64,000 nucleotides of DNA from Ignatzschineria ureiclastica (GTDB lineage: Bacteria; Pseudomonadota; Gammaproteobacteria; Cardiobacteriales; Wohlfahrtiimonadaceae), in NCBI RefSeq assembly GCF_003121845.1, contig NZ_QEWQ01000003.1:2501-66500 (forward strand), read 5' to 3'. The notes beneath the pieces were generated by a model. The model had not been told where the DNA came from. It saw only the letters and a list, made by a program, of their open reading frames with translations, and searched no databases. A program made the position numbers and the translations under genes. This document shows, piece after piece, positions 20,305-28,346 of the stretch. The first letter of the stretch is position 1; the number at the start of each line of letters is the position of its first letter.

Positions 20305-22272
20305 CTAATTATAGTAGAGTGATTCATAGATCGGGAATTGCTCTAAAAATCCGGCAAGTATGCCTGACATAAAGATTGAGCTTCCGGTAAAGAGCAATGT
20401 ACTCATAATGCTCGTACTCGGATCAGCCCCATAATCTAAAGAGAGATAGAGAAATTGATCATTTGCACTCAGTTGCAGACCCACTCGAGAAGATTGTGCA
20501 AAATCGAGTTGATCGGCTCTTGGCATCCGATTCACATCAAATTCAACGCCTAAAACATCAGCACTATTTTGTAAAAACTGTAGATAGTTGTAATACCAAT
20601 TACGATCGCCATTTTTAATATTCATCGTACCGGCAAAGAGCAGCTCTTGAGGGTTAATCCCTTGTGAACGCTCTAACCATTTATCAAACTTCTCATTGCC
20701 TAATCGATCCTCTTCCATCACCATCTGTGGCAAGCGATTTATTCGAATATAATCCCCCTCTTCAGTCCAATAGAAGTGCCAATTGAGATCAAGCGCTCGT
20801 ACGCCGTAGATATTCGCTACATATTCATTAATGAAAGGATAGAACGTAAGCGGTGTTAAATCCTCTTTCGGATCTTGACTAATCTTATCGACAAGCAGGG
20901 GAATCAGAGGATTTTGCATCACTAAATGGTGCATTTTACCCTTTTGATCATATTGCACTAAGCCCGCTTCCTTTTGCGTATTTAACCATTGATAAAACTG
21001 TTTTTTATCCCGTAAACCAATAATTGCGTGTGGCCCTAGATCATCATAATAGAACGTCATCGTGGGCCCAAGCGCATTCAGCAGTGGCATTGGATCAAAT
21101 CCAAGATCCGTAGAAAGTTTCGCCTGTATATTTTGATAGAGCGCTTTGGCTTCCGCTTGGAAATCCGCTACCACAGCTTCATCCACCAAATAGGCCGGCA
21201 TTTGACTTGCAAATGAAGTATAGAGCGCCTTTTCCACCATTGCTTGTGTTGGAATCGGTAAAATCACAGCGCCGAGCGGGGCTTCTACTGTCTCAAAATT
21301 AAAGTCATTTTTACGTTTAGGATCAAGTGCCAACAGGGTATTCATATCCCCTTTAACGATGATTTTCATCTGCCCTTGCGCATCTTCATTAGTCCCCTCA
21401 CCGAGCGCAATGCCCTCAACCTGTTGCAAGAGTTCCATTACCGCCATATTTCCAATAGGTGCTGATAAAACCCCGGCTTTATTACGAAGATCGAACCACA
21501 AGAAGTTACTCTGCCCCGTTAAATCAATCTGATTTTCAAAGGTATACATCTCGTGTTCCCGTTGATGTTTGAGTTTTGCAATCTGTGTTTGCATCGCTTC
21601 CCAATTAATAGGCGCAACACCCACCATCACAAAGAGTCGCTGTTCCTCGGCATCAAAATAGAAACTCGCCTGTTCATAGGTGCCAAAGCCCTGTTCATCT
21701 AATTGCAAAAGCGCAGGATTAATGGGATTATCCGCCAATATCTGATTCAATTTTGCCACCGAATCAATTGCCACCGGCACAATAATCAGCCCTTGCGACA
21801 TTGCCGAGATCGAATGCCCTTTATCAATAACCATCGCCTCAATCGGACCATTGAGATCGCGATAGAGCCAAGTGGCAATATAGTGAATCATCTCTTGATT
21901 ATATTGATCTAATGAGAAACCGATCTTCTCTAATTGCGCTGTCAGTAGCGCTTGATCACTCAGTACCGCCCGAAATGATTCTAATGCTTTCACGCTCTCC
22001 CGATGTTGTAGCGCTTGATCATTGGTACGATTTTTAGCACTAAAAAAATGCACAACCGGTTGTGCAACTCGCAGATACGCCACCGCATTATCCGGCAATT
22101 TATCCCGAAGATAAGCATATTGCCCTACCGATTGATCAATCTTCGGCGGTTTCACTTTCGATTTTTCGGCATAGCTCACATTCGCGGTGACTAAACCCAC
22201 CAAGGTTAAACAGGTCGCCATTGAGGTCATCATTGCAGGCAGACACTTTCTCAAAATCACTTTTAATTTCAT
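20305..22272 (-). CDS. Large exported protein of unknown function
   Basis: The 655-residue protein begins with a signal peptide (cleavage probably after ANVSYA) and is otherwise soluble until a hydrophobic C-terminal segment (STLLFTGSSIFMSGILAGFLEQF) that could anchor it. It resembles proteins annotated as DUF3352-like, with phrases such as LPDNAVAYLRVAQPV, ATWLYRDLNGPIEAMVI and ALGPTMTFYYDDLGPHAIIGLRD, but I do not recognise a defined family or catalytic motif. It has its own transcription unit between convergent brnQ and the doxX terminator. Periplasmic location is the only claim made. Confidence 0.75.
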   Translation of the reverse strand: MKLKVILRKCLPAMMTSMATCLTLVGLVTANVSYAEKSKVKPPKIDQSVGQYAYLRDKLPDNAVAYLRVAQPVVHFFSAKNRTNDQALQHRESVKALESFRAVLSDQALLTAQLEKIGFSLDQYNQEMIHYIATWLYRDLNGPIEAMVIDKGHSISAMSQGLIIVPVAIDSVAKLNQILADNPINPALLQLDEQGFGTYEQASFYFDAEEQRLFVMVGVAPINWEAMQTQIAKLKHQREHEMYTFENQIDLTGQSNFLWFDLRNKAGVLSAPIGNMAVMELLQQVEGIALGEGTNEDAQGQMKIIVKGDMNTLLALDPKRKNDFNFETVEAPLGAVILPIPTQAMVEKALYTSFASQMPAYLVDEAVVADFQAEAKALYQNIQAKLSTDLGFDPMPLLNALGPTMTFYYDDLGPHAIIGLRDKKQFYQWLNTQKEAGLVQYDQKGKMHHLVMQNPLIPLLVDKISQDPKEDLTPLTFYPFINEYVANIYGVRALDLNWHFYWTEEGDYIRINRLPQMVMEEDRLGNEKFDKWLERSQGINPQELLFAGTMNIKNGDRNWYYNYLQFLQNSADVLGVEFDVNRMPRADQLDFAQSSRVGLQLSANDQFLYLSLDYGADPSTSIMSTLLFTGSSIFMSGILAGFLEQFPIYESLYYN

Positions 22273-22364
22273 ATGGATAATCTCTCACAGAACAATCGTG
22301 AGAAGAGCATAGCATATTGCCTATTCTTCTCTCTAAAAATTTGGGCTTCACTGCATTTAGATCA

Positions 22365-22404
22365 TAAAAAAGGATAATCATCCCGAAAGATCATTATCCT
22401 TTAC
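22365..22404 (-). terminator. Rho-independent terminator of doxX
   Basis: On the minus strand AAAGGATAATGAT pairs with ATGATTATCCTTT around a CTTTCGGG loop and runs into T residues. It lies about 130 bp past the doxX stop codon and upstream of the large exported protein gene. Confidence 0.75.
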
Positions 22405-22530
22405 ATCATCTATTTCATTCTCTTTGTCTATAGCTTATTTGTATAGCCTATTTTCTATAGCACATTTTCTATCATTTATTTTTTATAGAAAATGTCTATT
22501 TGAAAGTTCCTATTGAACAGTGAAAATACC

Positions 22531-22950
22531 CTATTTCCGTTCAAGCCAAGCATCGATACTCCACGCGCCTGCACCTTGTACCATTAGGTAGATAAAGCCC
22601 CCGGCAATGGCGATATTTTTCATAAATGAGGTTTCATCTCCTGTACCACCGTGGAAAATCACTGCCGTTAAGATATTAAATACAATCATAAAGAGCGCTA
22701 CAAATCGTGTTTGAAAACCTACTAAAATTGCTAAGCCTCCGCCTAACTCTAATAAAATCACGAGCCATAAAAGTCCGCCGGGCAAGCCTTTTGATTCCAT
22801 ATAGCCAATCGTTCCGGCATAACCGGCAATTTTGCCCCAACCGGCAATAATAAAGAGGTATGCCATCAATGCTCGACCGACTAGCAGTAGCATTGATTGA
22901 AAGACTTGAGGGGATACCCAATTTTTGATCCATATATTCGGGTTTAACAT
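22531..22950 (-). CDS. DoxX family membrane protein
   Basis: The 139-residue protein has four membrane segments and the DoxX pattern 'GRALMAYLFIIAGWGKIAGYAGTIGYMESKGLPGG...LELGGGLAILVGFQTRFVALFMIVFNI'. The start at 22950 is chosen because AAGGAGAG lies directly before it; an upstream ATG 33 bases earlier has no such site and would add a charged leader. DoxX proteins are inner-membrane proteins linked to redox stress in some bacteria. The divergent LysR gene is a likely regulator. Confidence 0.88.
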   Translation of the reverse strand: MLNPNIWIKNWVSPQVFQSMLLLVGRALMAYLFIIAGWGKIAGYAGTIGYMESKGLPGGLLWLVILLELGGGLAILVGFQTRFVALFMIVFNILTAVIFHGGTGDETSFMKNIAIAGGFIYLMVQGAGAWSIDAWLERK

Positions 22951-23038
22951 TTTTCTCTCCTTAGAAAATAACTTAATCATCATATTGATTAACGCTTTTG
23001 CACTCGCTAATCACTTCAAAATAAGTACAAAAACTTGA

Positions 23039-23052
23039 TTCAATTCATTGAA
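23039..23052. promoter_or_regulatory. Palindrome between doxX and the LysR gene, candidate operator
   Basis: TTCAAT-TC-ATTGAA is a perfect 6-bp inverted repeat in the 217-bp gap between divergent doxX and the LysR-type gene. LysR regulators commonly bind such a dyad between themselves and their target. Assignment is by position and symmetry only. Confidence 0.35.
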
Positions 23053-23167
23053 AATAACTAAGCCTATCATAAGGAAAAGCAAAGCGTGCTAATATAGCCC
23101 AATAGAAAATCATTATTGCCTGAAAAGCAATAATCCTCTGACCCAATTGCTGATTTCGAGAGAATCT

Positions 23168-24112
23168 ATGCCTGCCCATACTTTCAAAAAAATTGATCTC
23201 GAAGATATTCAAGTCTTCTGCCTGACCGCTGAATGCCAAAGTTTTACTGAAGCCTCTATTCTGATTGGCACAACGCCATCGGCCATTAGTAAAGCCATTG
23301 CTCGCCTTGAGAAAAAGCTCTCTCTGAAGCTCTTTGAACGCTCTACGCGCGCAATGCGGTTGACGGAAGAGGGGGCTAGTTATTATGCGGTGTGTAAAGA
23401 AGCCCTTGCGGATATTCAGGATATTGAAAATCAATTAGCAGTGGACGGCAAACCTCGCGGAACGCTCCGTATTAGTGCGCCGGATAGTTATGGAATGACC
23501 GTCCTCATCCCGCAAATTGCCCCATTTATTGAAGCGCATCGACAAGCCCTGAAAGTAGAAATTGCCCTCGGTAATCACTTTGTCAATTTCACCCGCGAAT
23601 CTGTCGATATTGCCGTTAGAATTGGGGAATTAGAGGAAGCCCGCGTAGTTGCGAAATATCTTCACACTGCCCAATTTAAATTAGTTGCCTCTCCTGATTA
23701 CATTGCACAATTTGGCACACCACAAACCATTGCCGATCTTCAGCAACATCAATGTATCGGAATTCACTTCCCTGATCGAGGTTCTGTCATTCCTTGGGAA
23801 TTTGGGGAAAAGAGTGAGCGATTCCCGCTACAATTTGCCATCACTCACAGTCACTCAATGGGGGCACTCGCCCACGCTGTTGCCGGTCTTGGCATTGTCA
23901 GATTACTCGATTATTCAGTGCAAGCAGACATAGAGAAAGGCAACGTTATCGAAATCCTCCCCGGCACTGCACCGCCGGCAATGAAAGTACACCTTGTCTA
24001 TCCTAGCAGTCGTTATATCCCGGCCAAAACCCGTCTCTTTATCGACTATTTTATGGACTCCATTCTTCCGAATGTGGCAAAACAGAATCGGGATATTGAT
24101 TATTTTATTTAA
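23168..24112 (+). CDS. LysR-type transcriptional regulator
   Basis: The protein has an N-terminal winged helix-turn-helix (residues about 8-65, VFCLTAECQSFTEASILIGTTPSAISKAIARLEKKLSLKLFERSTR) and a C-terminal periplasmic-binding-protein-like effector domain beginning GTLRISAPDSYGMTVLIPQI. The start at 23168 is preferred because GAGAG precedes it by 6 bases; the frame extends 21 bases further upstream. It is 314 residues, the normal length. It is divergent from doxX, which is its most likely target. The C-terminus runs close to the family B repeats. Confidence 0.92.
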   Translation: MPAHTFKKIDLEDIQVFCLTAECQSFTEASILIGTTPSAISKAIARLEKKLSLKLFERSTRAMRLTEEGASYYAVCKEALADIQDIENQLAVDGKPRGTLRISAPDSYGMTVLIPQIAPFIEAHRQALKVEIALGNHFVNFTRESVDIAVRIGELEEARVVAKYLHTAQFKLVASPDYIAQFGTPQTIADLQQHQCIGIHFPDRGSVIPWEFGEKSERFPLQFAITHSHSMGALAHAVAGLGIVRLLDYSVQADIEKGNVIEILPGTAPPAMKVHLVYPSSRYIPAKTRLFIDYFMDSILPNVAKQNRDIDYFI

Positions 24113-24149
24113 TCGAGCATTAGATTGAATGTAGAACGACTAAGACAAT

Positions 24150-24420
24150 TTATCGTATCGCCGGAACGAAATATCCCGCTCTTATCACAATCCCGCGCCG
24201 GCAGTTGTGACGTTATCTCGCCGGAATAAAATATCCCGTCCTCACAATAATCCCGCGCCGGCAATTGTGTCAACTTCAATGTTGGAAATAGATAATCGAT
24301 CTCTGACAGTTGCATAAATGAGATTTGTCGAGAGGCTTTGAGCTTCTCACCTGCGGGCGCTCGCTTTGTATGGTCACACGATCACTCCCTCCCGCCGAGA
24401 ATTAGATTTAAGAAGTATAA
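24150..24420 (+). repeat. Family B BIME-like mosaic repeat, tandem unit 1
   Basis: Contains two copies of a module 'alpha' (CGCCGGA..., ATATCCCGCTC, CAATCCCGCGCCGGCA, starting about 24157 and 24215) and then one module 'beta' (GAGAGGCTTTGAGCTTCTCA, CCTGCGGGCGCTCGC, CTCCCTCCCGCCGAGAATTAG, about 24329-24410). The whole is repeated about 331 bp downstream. Members of the family also occur at 30818, 40207 and 52152. Confidence 0.85.
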
Positions 24421-24480
24421 AAATTTCTGATATTTTTCCCACATCTACAGAAACAAACTATCTTTATGACATAAGAAGAT

Positions 24481-24751
24481 TTATCCCATCGCCGGAGCGA
24501 ATATCCCGCTCTTATCACAATCCCGCGCCGGCAATTATGGCGTTATCTCGCCGGAATAAAATATCCCGTCCTCACAATAATCTCACGCCGGCAGTTGTGG
24601 CAATTTCAATGTTGGAAATAAATAATCGATCTTTTATAAATGCAGAAATTAGATATTTACTGAGAGGCTTTGAGCTTCTCACCTGCGGGCGCTCGCGCTT
24701 TCTGGTCACACGATCATTCCCTCCCGCCGAGAATTAGATTTAAGAAGTATA
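24481..24751 (+). repeat. Family B BIME-like mosaic repeat, tandem unit 2
   Basis: Same order alpha-alpha-beta as the unit at 24150, offset by about 331 bp, including the shared flank ATTAGATTTAAGAAGTATAA. The short spacer between the units (24421-24480) is part of the duplicated period. An open frame across it (24366-24737) is dictated by the repeat and is not considered a gene. Confidence 0.85.
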
Positions 24752-24786
24752 AAAAAAGATCTACTGTTTAATCAGTAGATCTTGTC
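24752..24786 (-). terminator. Rho-independent terminator of the FAD/Fe-S dehydrogenase gene
   Basis: GATCTACTG and CAGTAGATC form a perfect stem around TTTAAT; the minus strand then has a run of seven T residues. It lies 37 bp past the stop codon of the gene at 24823-27690. Confidence 0.85.
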
Positions 24787-24822
24787 TCAAATGCACTTTG
24801 TTGAAGGAATCCCTATATGAGT

Positions 24823-27690
24823 CTACAGCGCACAACGATCTAATAACGCTTCGATACTCTTGAAAGAGAGCCCGGTATGACTTGTTAAACCAATTTGACA
24901 GGTTTTACTCATTGATGCGCCGATATCAAACTGCTCTACAGCATCTGCCGGTAAGCGCTTCAAACTATTTTCATTAATCTCCGGCACTGTAAAACCTTTC
25001 GCGCCGGCAAAACCGCAACATTCGATATTAGTCAGTACGACTTCATTGGCACAGGCTTTGGCTAATTTGAGTAGATCTTGACTACCGCCGGCTTTGGCCA
25101 CACTACAAGGTGTGTGAAGCAGTAAACGGTCGAGCTTCTCCTCAATCGTTAATCTTGGCAATACTTCTTTTACCAAAAATTCTGTCGGACGATAGAGAAT
25201 AATCCGCTCATCAATTAAGCCTGCTTTCTGCCAATCGTGAACTTGTAACGCACAAGGCGCATTATCCACATACACCGGAATTTCACCATAACGGGTTGCG
25301 GTTAATAAGGCTTGATTGAGCTTCTCCGCCATCGATTTTGCTTCTCTATTCGCCTTTGCCGAAGTAAAGGGTTGCCCACAACAGAGTCCCCCTAAATGAT
25401 CCGGGAAAAATGGGGTAAAACCGGCTTTCTGCAATAGGCTAATAACGTGATCAAAGGTATTCTCTTTGCCTGCTTTTGCCGGAGAGTCAATACTGCCTTT
25501 CCCCTGTAACTCCTGCAGATTTCGATTCACACAAGTGGAAAAATAGACCACCGAATTTTCAATCTTACTCGGTACCGGTAATATCGGCACTTCGCTCGCT
25601 ACTTTCGGCATCATTGTTGGAATAACAGGAATGCCTAAGAAGGTATTGTGTAATTTACTGCTCCAACGATGCGCTTTATCCACACCGAAACTTTGCACGC
25701 GATTGAGCGCAAAACGGGAAAACTTCTCTGCTTTGGCAAAATGATTGCCGGAAAACCGCACTATACTTCCGCGATTTTTAGGGCGAATCGATTTGATAAA
25801 CGCGCCGGTATTAATTCCCACAGGACAGCGCTGACCACACATTCCTGTTTCGGCACAGGTTTCAATCCCTGCATATTGATAGGTGCGATTGAGCTTGGCA
25901 AAAAGCTCTCCACTCTCTCCGCTTCTTGGCAACATCTGCATATTGCGATGAAGTGCAATTCTCTGTCTCGGCGTTAAAGATAAACCATCTGACGGGCATG
26001 CCGGCTCACAAAAACCGCACTCAATACAATCTTGAATCAGCTTATCAGCGGCGGGAATCGATTTAAAAGAGGTGATATGAAGCGCTTTATTATCGGTAAT
26101 AATCACATCAGGATTGAGGATATTATCCGGATCAAAGAGCGCTTTAATATCCCGCATTACCGCATAGATCTCACTGCCCCATTCTGTCTCTACAAAAGGC
26201 GCAATATTTCGCCCGGTTCCGTGCTCCCCTTTAAGAGAACCGCCATATTTCACCGCCACTACTTCGGCGAGCTCATCCATAAAACGGTCAAATTGCTTCA
26301 CCTTTTTCTTCGAAGTCATCTCCGGCGCTAAGATAAAGTGTAGATTCCCCTCCAATGCGTGCCCCATAATAGTGGCTTCAGGGAATTTATGCTTCTCAAA
26401 TAGCGCCGTTAGCGCCTCAACACCCTCAACAAGATGCTCCATCGGGAAGACCACATCTTCAGGAATCACGTGCGCGCCACTTTTGCGCCCTTTCGCCACA
26501 ATCGGTAACAATCCTTTTCGGGTATTCCAATATTGTGTCGTAATCGCAGTATCGGTCTGAAATCCGGTATATTCTACGATCTTAAAATCAGCAAAGACGG
26601 CTTCTATCTCTTTGATCTTCTGCGCTAAATCCGCTTCCGATTGCCCCATTGTTTCAATCAATAGACAGGCGCTATCCCGATCAAGCGGACGATAGAAGAA
26701 GCTCGGTAAGTCCGCAATCGCTTCCCCAACAAGATGAAGTGTTCGTCCATCAAAGAGCTCAACCGCTTCCACCGGCGCACGTTCACGCAATGCTTTCACC
26801 GTTTCACAACACTCCCGAAGCGAGGTGAAATAGACAAATGCCGACGCTTTATGCCGATATTCCGGCACAGTGTGATAGACCACTTCGCTCACAAACCCGA
26901 GCGTTCCCTCTGAACCGACAATAAGATGCTTTAAAATCTCAATCGGATCTTCAAAATCGATCAAGGCATTGACGCCATAACCGGTAGTATTTTTCAGGCG
27001 ATATTTAGTGGCGACTTTCTCTTTCAAAAGCGGATTCATCATAATCCGTGCCCGTAAGGCAAGAAGCTGATCTAGAAAGTGCGCATATTTTTCCCGAAAC
27101 GTAGCCACACTCTCTCTATCTCTTGTATCTAAAACACAACCATCAAAGAGCACTAAGCGAATATCGGCAATGGTATGGTAACTATTATTCTTCGTACCAC
27201 AACACATTCCGCTACTGTTATTGGCCACAATACCGCCGATACGCGCCACATTAATAGACGCAGGATCAGGCCCAATTTTACGCTGATAAGGTAACAAAGC
27301 TTGATTCACCTGTGCACCAATGACCATTGGGCCGACCGTCACTTTTTCGCCTTTCTCAGTGATTTCAAGTTTGGTGAATCCTTGCCCCAATAATACTAGC
27401 ACCGATTGACTTGAAGTTTGTCCTGAGAGCGATGTCCCCGATGCTCTAAAGGTGAGTGCCACGCCACATTCCCGCGCGATAGGCATTATTACCATCATCT
27501 CTGCCTCATTCTCTACGCGAATGACTACTTGAGGGATATAGCGATAGAGACTCGCATCCGTTCCATAAGCAAAACGGTAGAAATAATCGGTATATACCCG
27601 AGATTCCCCTAAAATAGCCCGTGCTTTCTCGGCAAAGGCTTCGTGCGCACTATCAAGCGCCTCTTCTCTCATATAAATGTTCTTCTCCAT
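24823..27690 (-). CDS. FAD- and Fe-S-containing D-2-hydroxyacid (D-lactate) dehydrogenase, Dld-II/YdiJ-like
   Basis: This 955-residue fusion enzyme oxidises a D-2-hydroxyacid and passes electrons to the quinone pool. It has an FAD-binding PCMH domain (LTFRASGTSLSGQT at about residue 80, VANNSSGMCCGTKNN about 155) and an FAD-oxidase C-terminal domain (MGHALEGNLHF, GEHGTGRNIAPF). Two 4Fe-4S motifs follow (CIECGFCEPACP and CAETGMCGQRCP), then two CCG repeats (CCGQPF, CCGFAG). The order matches Dld-II of Shewanella and YdiJ. D-lactate and D-2-hydroxyglutarate cannot be told apart from sequence alone. The gene is monocistronic. Confidence 0.88.
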   Translation of the reverse strand: MEKNIYMREEALDSAHEAFAEKARAILGESRVYTDYFYRFAYGTDASLYRYIPQVVIRVENEAEMMVIMPIARECGVALTFRASGTSLSGQTSSQSVLVLLGQGFTKLEITEKGEKVTVGPMVIGAQVNQALLPYQRKIGPDPASINVARIGGIVANNSSGMCCGTKNNSYHTIADIRLVLFDGCVLDTRDRESVATFREKYAHFLDQLLALRARIMMNPLLKEKVATKYRLKNTTGYGVNALIDFEDPIEILKHLIVGSEGTLGFVSEVVYHTVPEYRHKASAFVYFTSLRECCETVKALRERAPVEAVELFDGRTLHLVGEAIADLPSFFYRPLDRDSACLLIETMGQSEADLAQKIKEIEAVFADFKIVEYTGFQTDTAITTQYWNTRKGLLPIVAKGRKSGAHVIPEDVVFPMEHLVEGVEALTALFEKHKFPEATIMGHALEGNLHFILAPEMTSKKKVKQFDRFMDELAEVVAVKYGGSLKGEHGTGRNIAPFVETEWGSEIYAVMRDIKALFDPDNILNPDVIITDNKALHITSFKSIPAADKLIQDCIECGFCEPACPSDGLSLTPRQRIALHRNMQMLPRSGESGELFAKLNRTYQYAGIETCAETGMCGQRCPVGINTGAFIKSIRPKNRGSIVRFSGNHFAKAEKFSRFALNRVQSFGVDKAHRWSSKLHNTFLGIPVIPTMMPKVASEVPILPVPSKIENSVVYFSTCVNRNLQELQGKGSIDSPAKAGKENTFDHVISLLQKAGFTPFFPDHLGGLCCGQPFTSAKANREAKSMAEKLNQALLTATRYGEIPVYVDNAPCALQVHDWQKAGLIDERIILYRPTEFLVKEVLPRLTIEEKLDRLLLHTPCSVAKAGGSQDLLKLAKACANEVVLTNIECCGFAGAKGFTVPEINENSLKRLPADAVEQFDIGASMSKTCQIGLTSHTGLSFKSIEALLDRCAL

Positions 27691-27850
27691 TACAACTCTC
27701 TCTTCTCTCTTTTTTTCTTATTATGGGCTATTTTTATTGTGGGTGATGAATACCAATTCTAAAGCGTTCCACTTCTGCTCTATCTGTCTGAATCGCTGAA
27801 TGGGTAATCTATTTTCTCAATGTGAAAGCAACAAGGCGCGATCGGTATTA

Positions 27851-28080
27851 TATATTGATATCAGAATATATCATTTGATATATCAATATATTAGAAAAAT
27901 CTATTAAAAGAAATGAATATCAAACAAAGATTTTAAAATTGTAGTCACAAATTAGTTATAACAAATACTATAGTTAATAGTAGCACTAAAATCGTATGAC
28001 TAATCTATCAGCTTGTTGCATTTCTCCCTACTTATCCCAAGAATATAAACTGGTTACCCACAAAGTTATCCACAGGATAA
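27851..28080. other. AT-rich dyad and DnaA-box cluster, speculative origin-like region
   Basis: Within a 656-bp gene-free region lies a nested AT-rich dyad: outer arms TATATTGATAT (27851-27861) and ATATCAATATA (27880-27890), inner ATATATCA-TT-TGATATAT (27866-27883). About 170 bp downstream is a perfect DnaA box TTATCCACA (28066-28074), a one-mismatch box TTACCCACA (28054-28062), and a weaker TTATCCCAA (28032-28040). Flanking genes diverge and gene orientation changes from mostly minus to mostly plus here. Regulation of lon by DnaA or chance are equally possible. Confidence 0.3.
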
Positions 28081-28195
28081 TTATCTCTACAATCTATTAT
28101 CTATTCTCGATGAGTAGAATTGCCGACTATTATAGAACCTTTATGCCCCAAGGATTGTGAAATATTGAAATATCTTTCGATAAATTCACAGCAGA

Positions 28196-28223
28196 GTTGA
28201 TTTTAGAGAATTAATCCCCATTG
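28196..28223 (+). promoter_or_regulatory. Probable heat-shock (sigma-32) promoter of lon
   Basis: GTTGATT (28196-28202) is followed after 13 bases by CCCCATTG (28216-28223), the spacing and -10 sequence of sigma-32 promoters and close to the known lon promoter of E. coli. It lies about 125 bp upstream of the lon start codon. Confidence 0.65.
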
Positions 28224-28346
28224 TCGATAGCAGTTTAGTAATAATTCACTTACATTGTAGGTTTGCCTCACAGTAATGAGATTTGAATCTCTCATTCGGC
28301 ATCAAGATTCCCTACAATCGTAGCAAAGAACAGATGAAGGAACTTT

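Noticed and set aside
24366-24737. 123-codon plus-strand frame between the LysR gene and the dehydrogenase gene
   Set aside because: It is made almost entirely of family B repeat sequence; its length follows from the repeat, not from selection on a protein.
24150-24751. Tandem repeats at 24 kb considered as a CRISPR array
   Set aside because: Only two long units, no short regularly spaced direct repeats with unique spacers, and no cas genes; the modules recur elsewhere in other orders.
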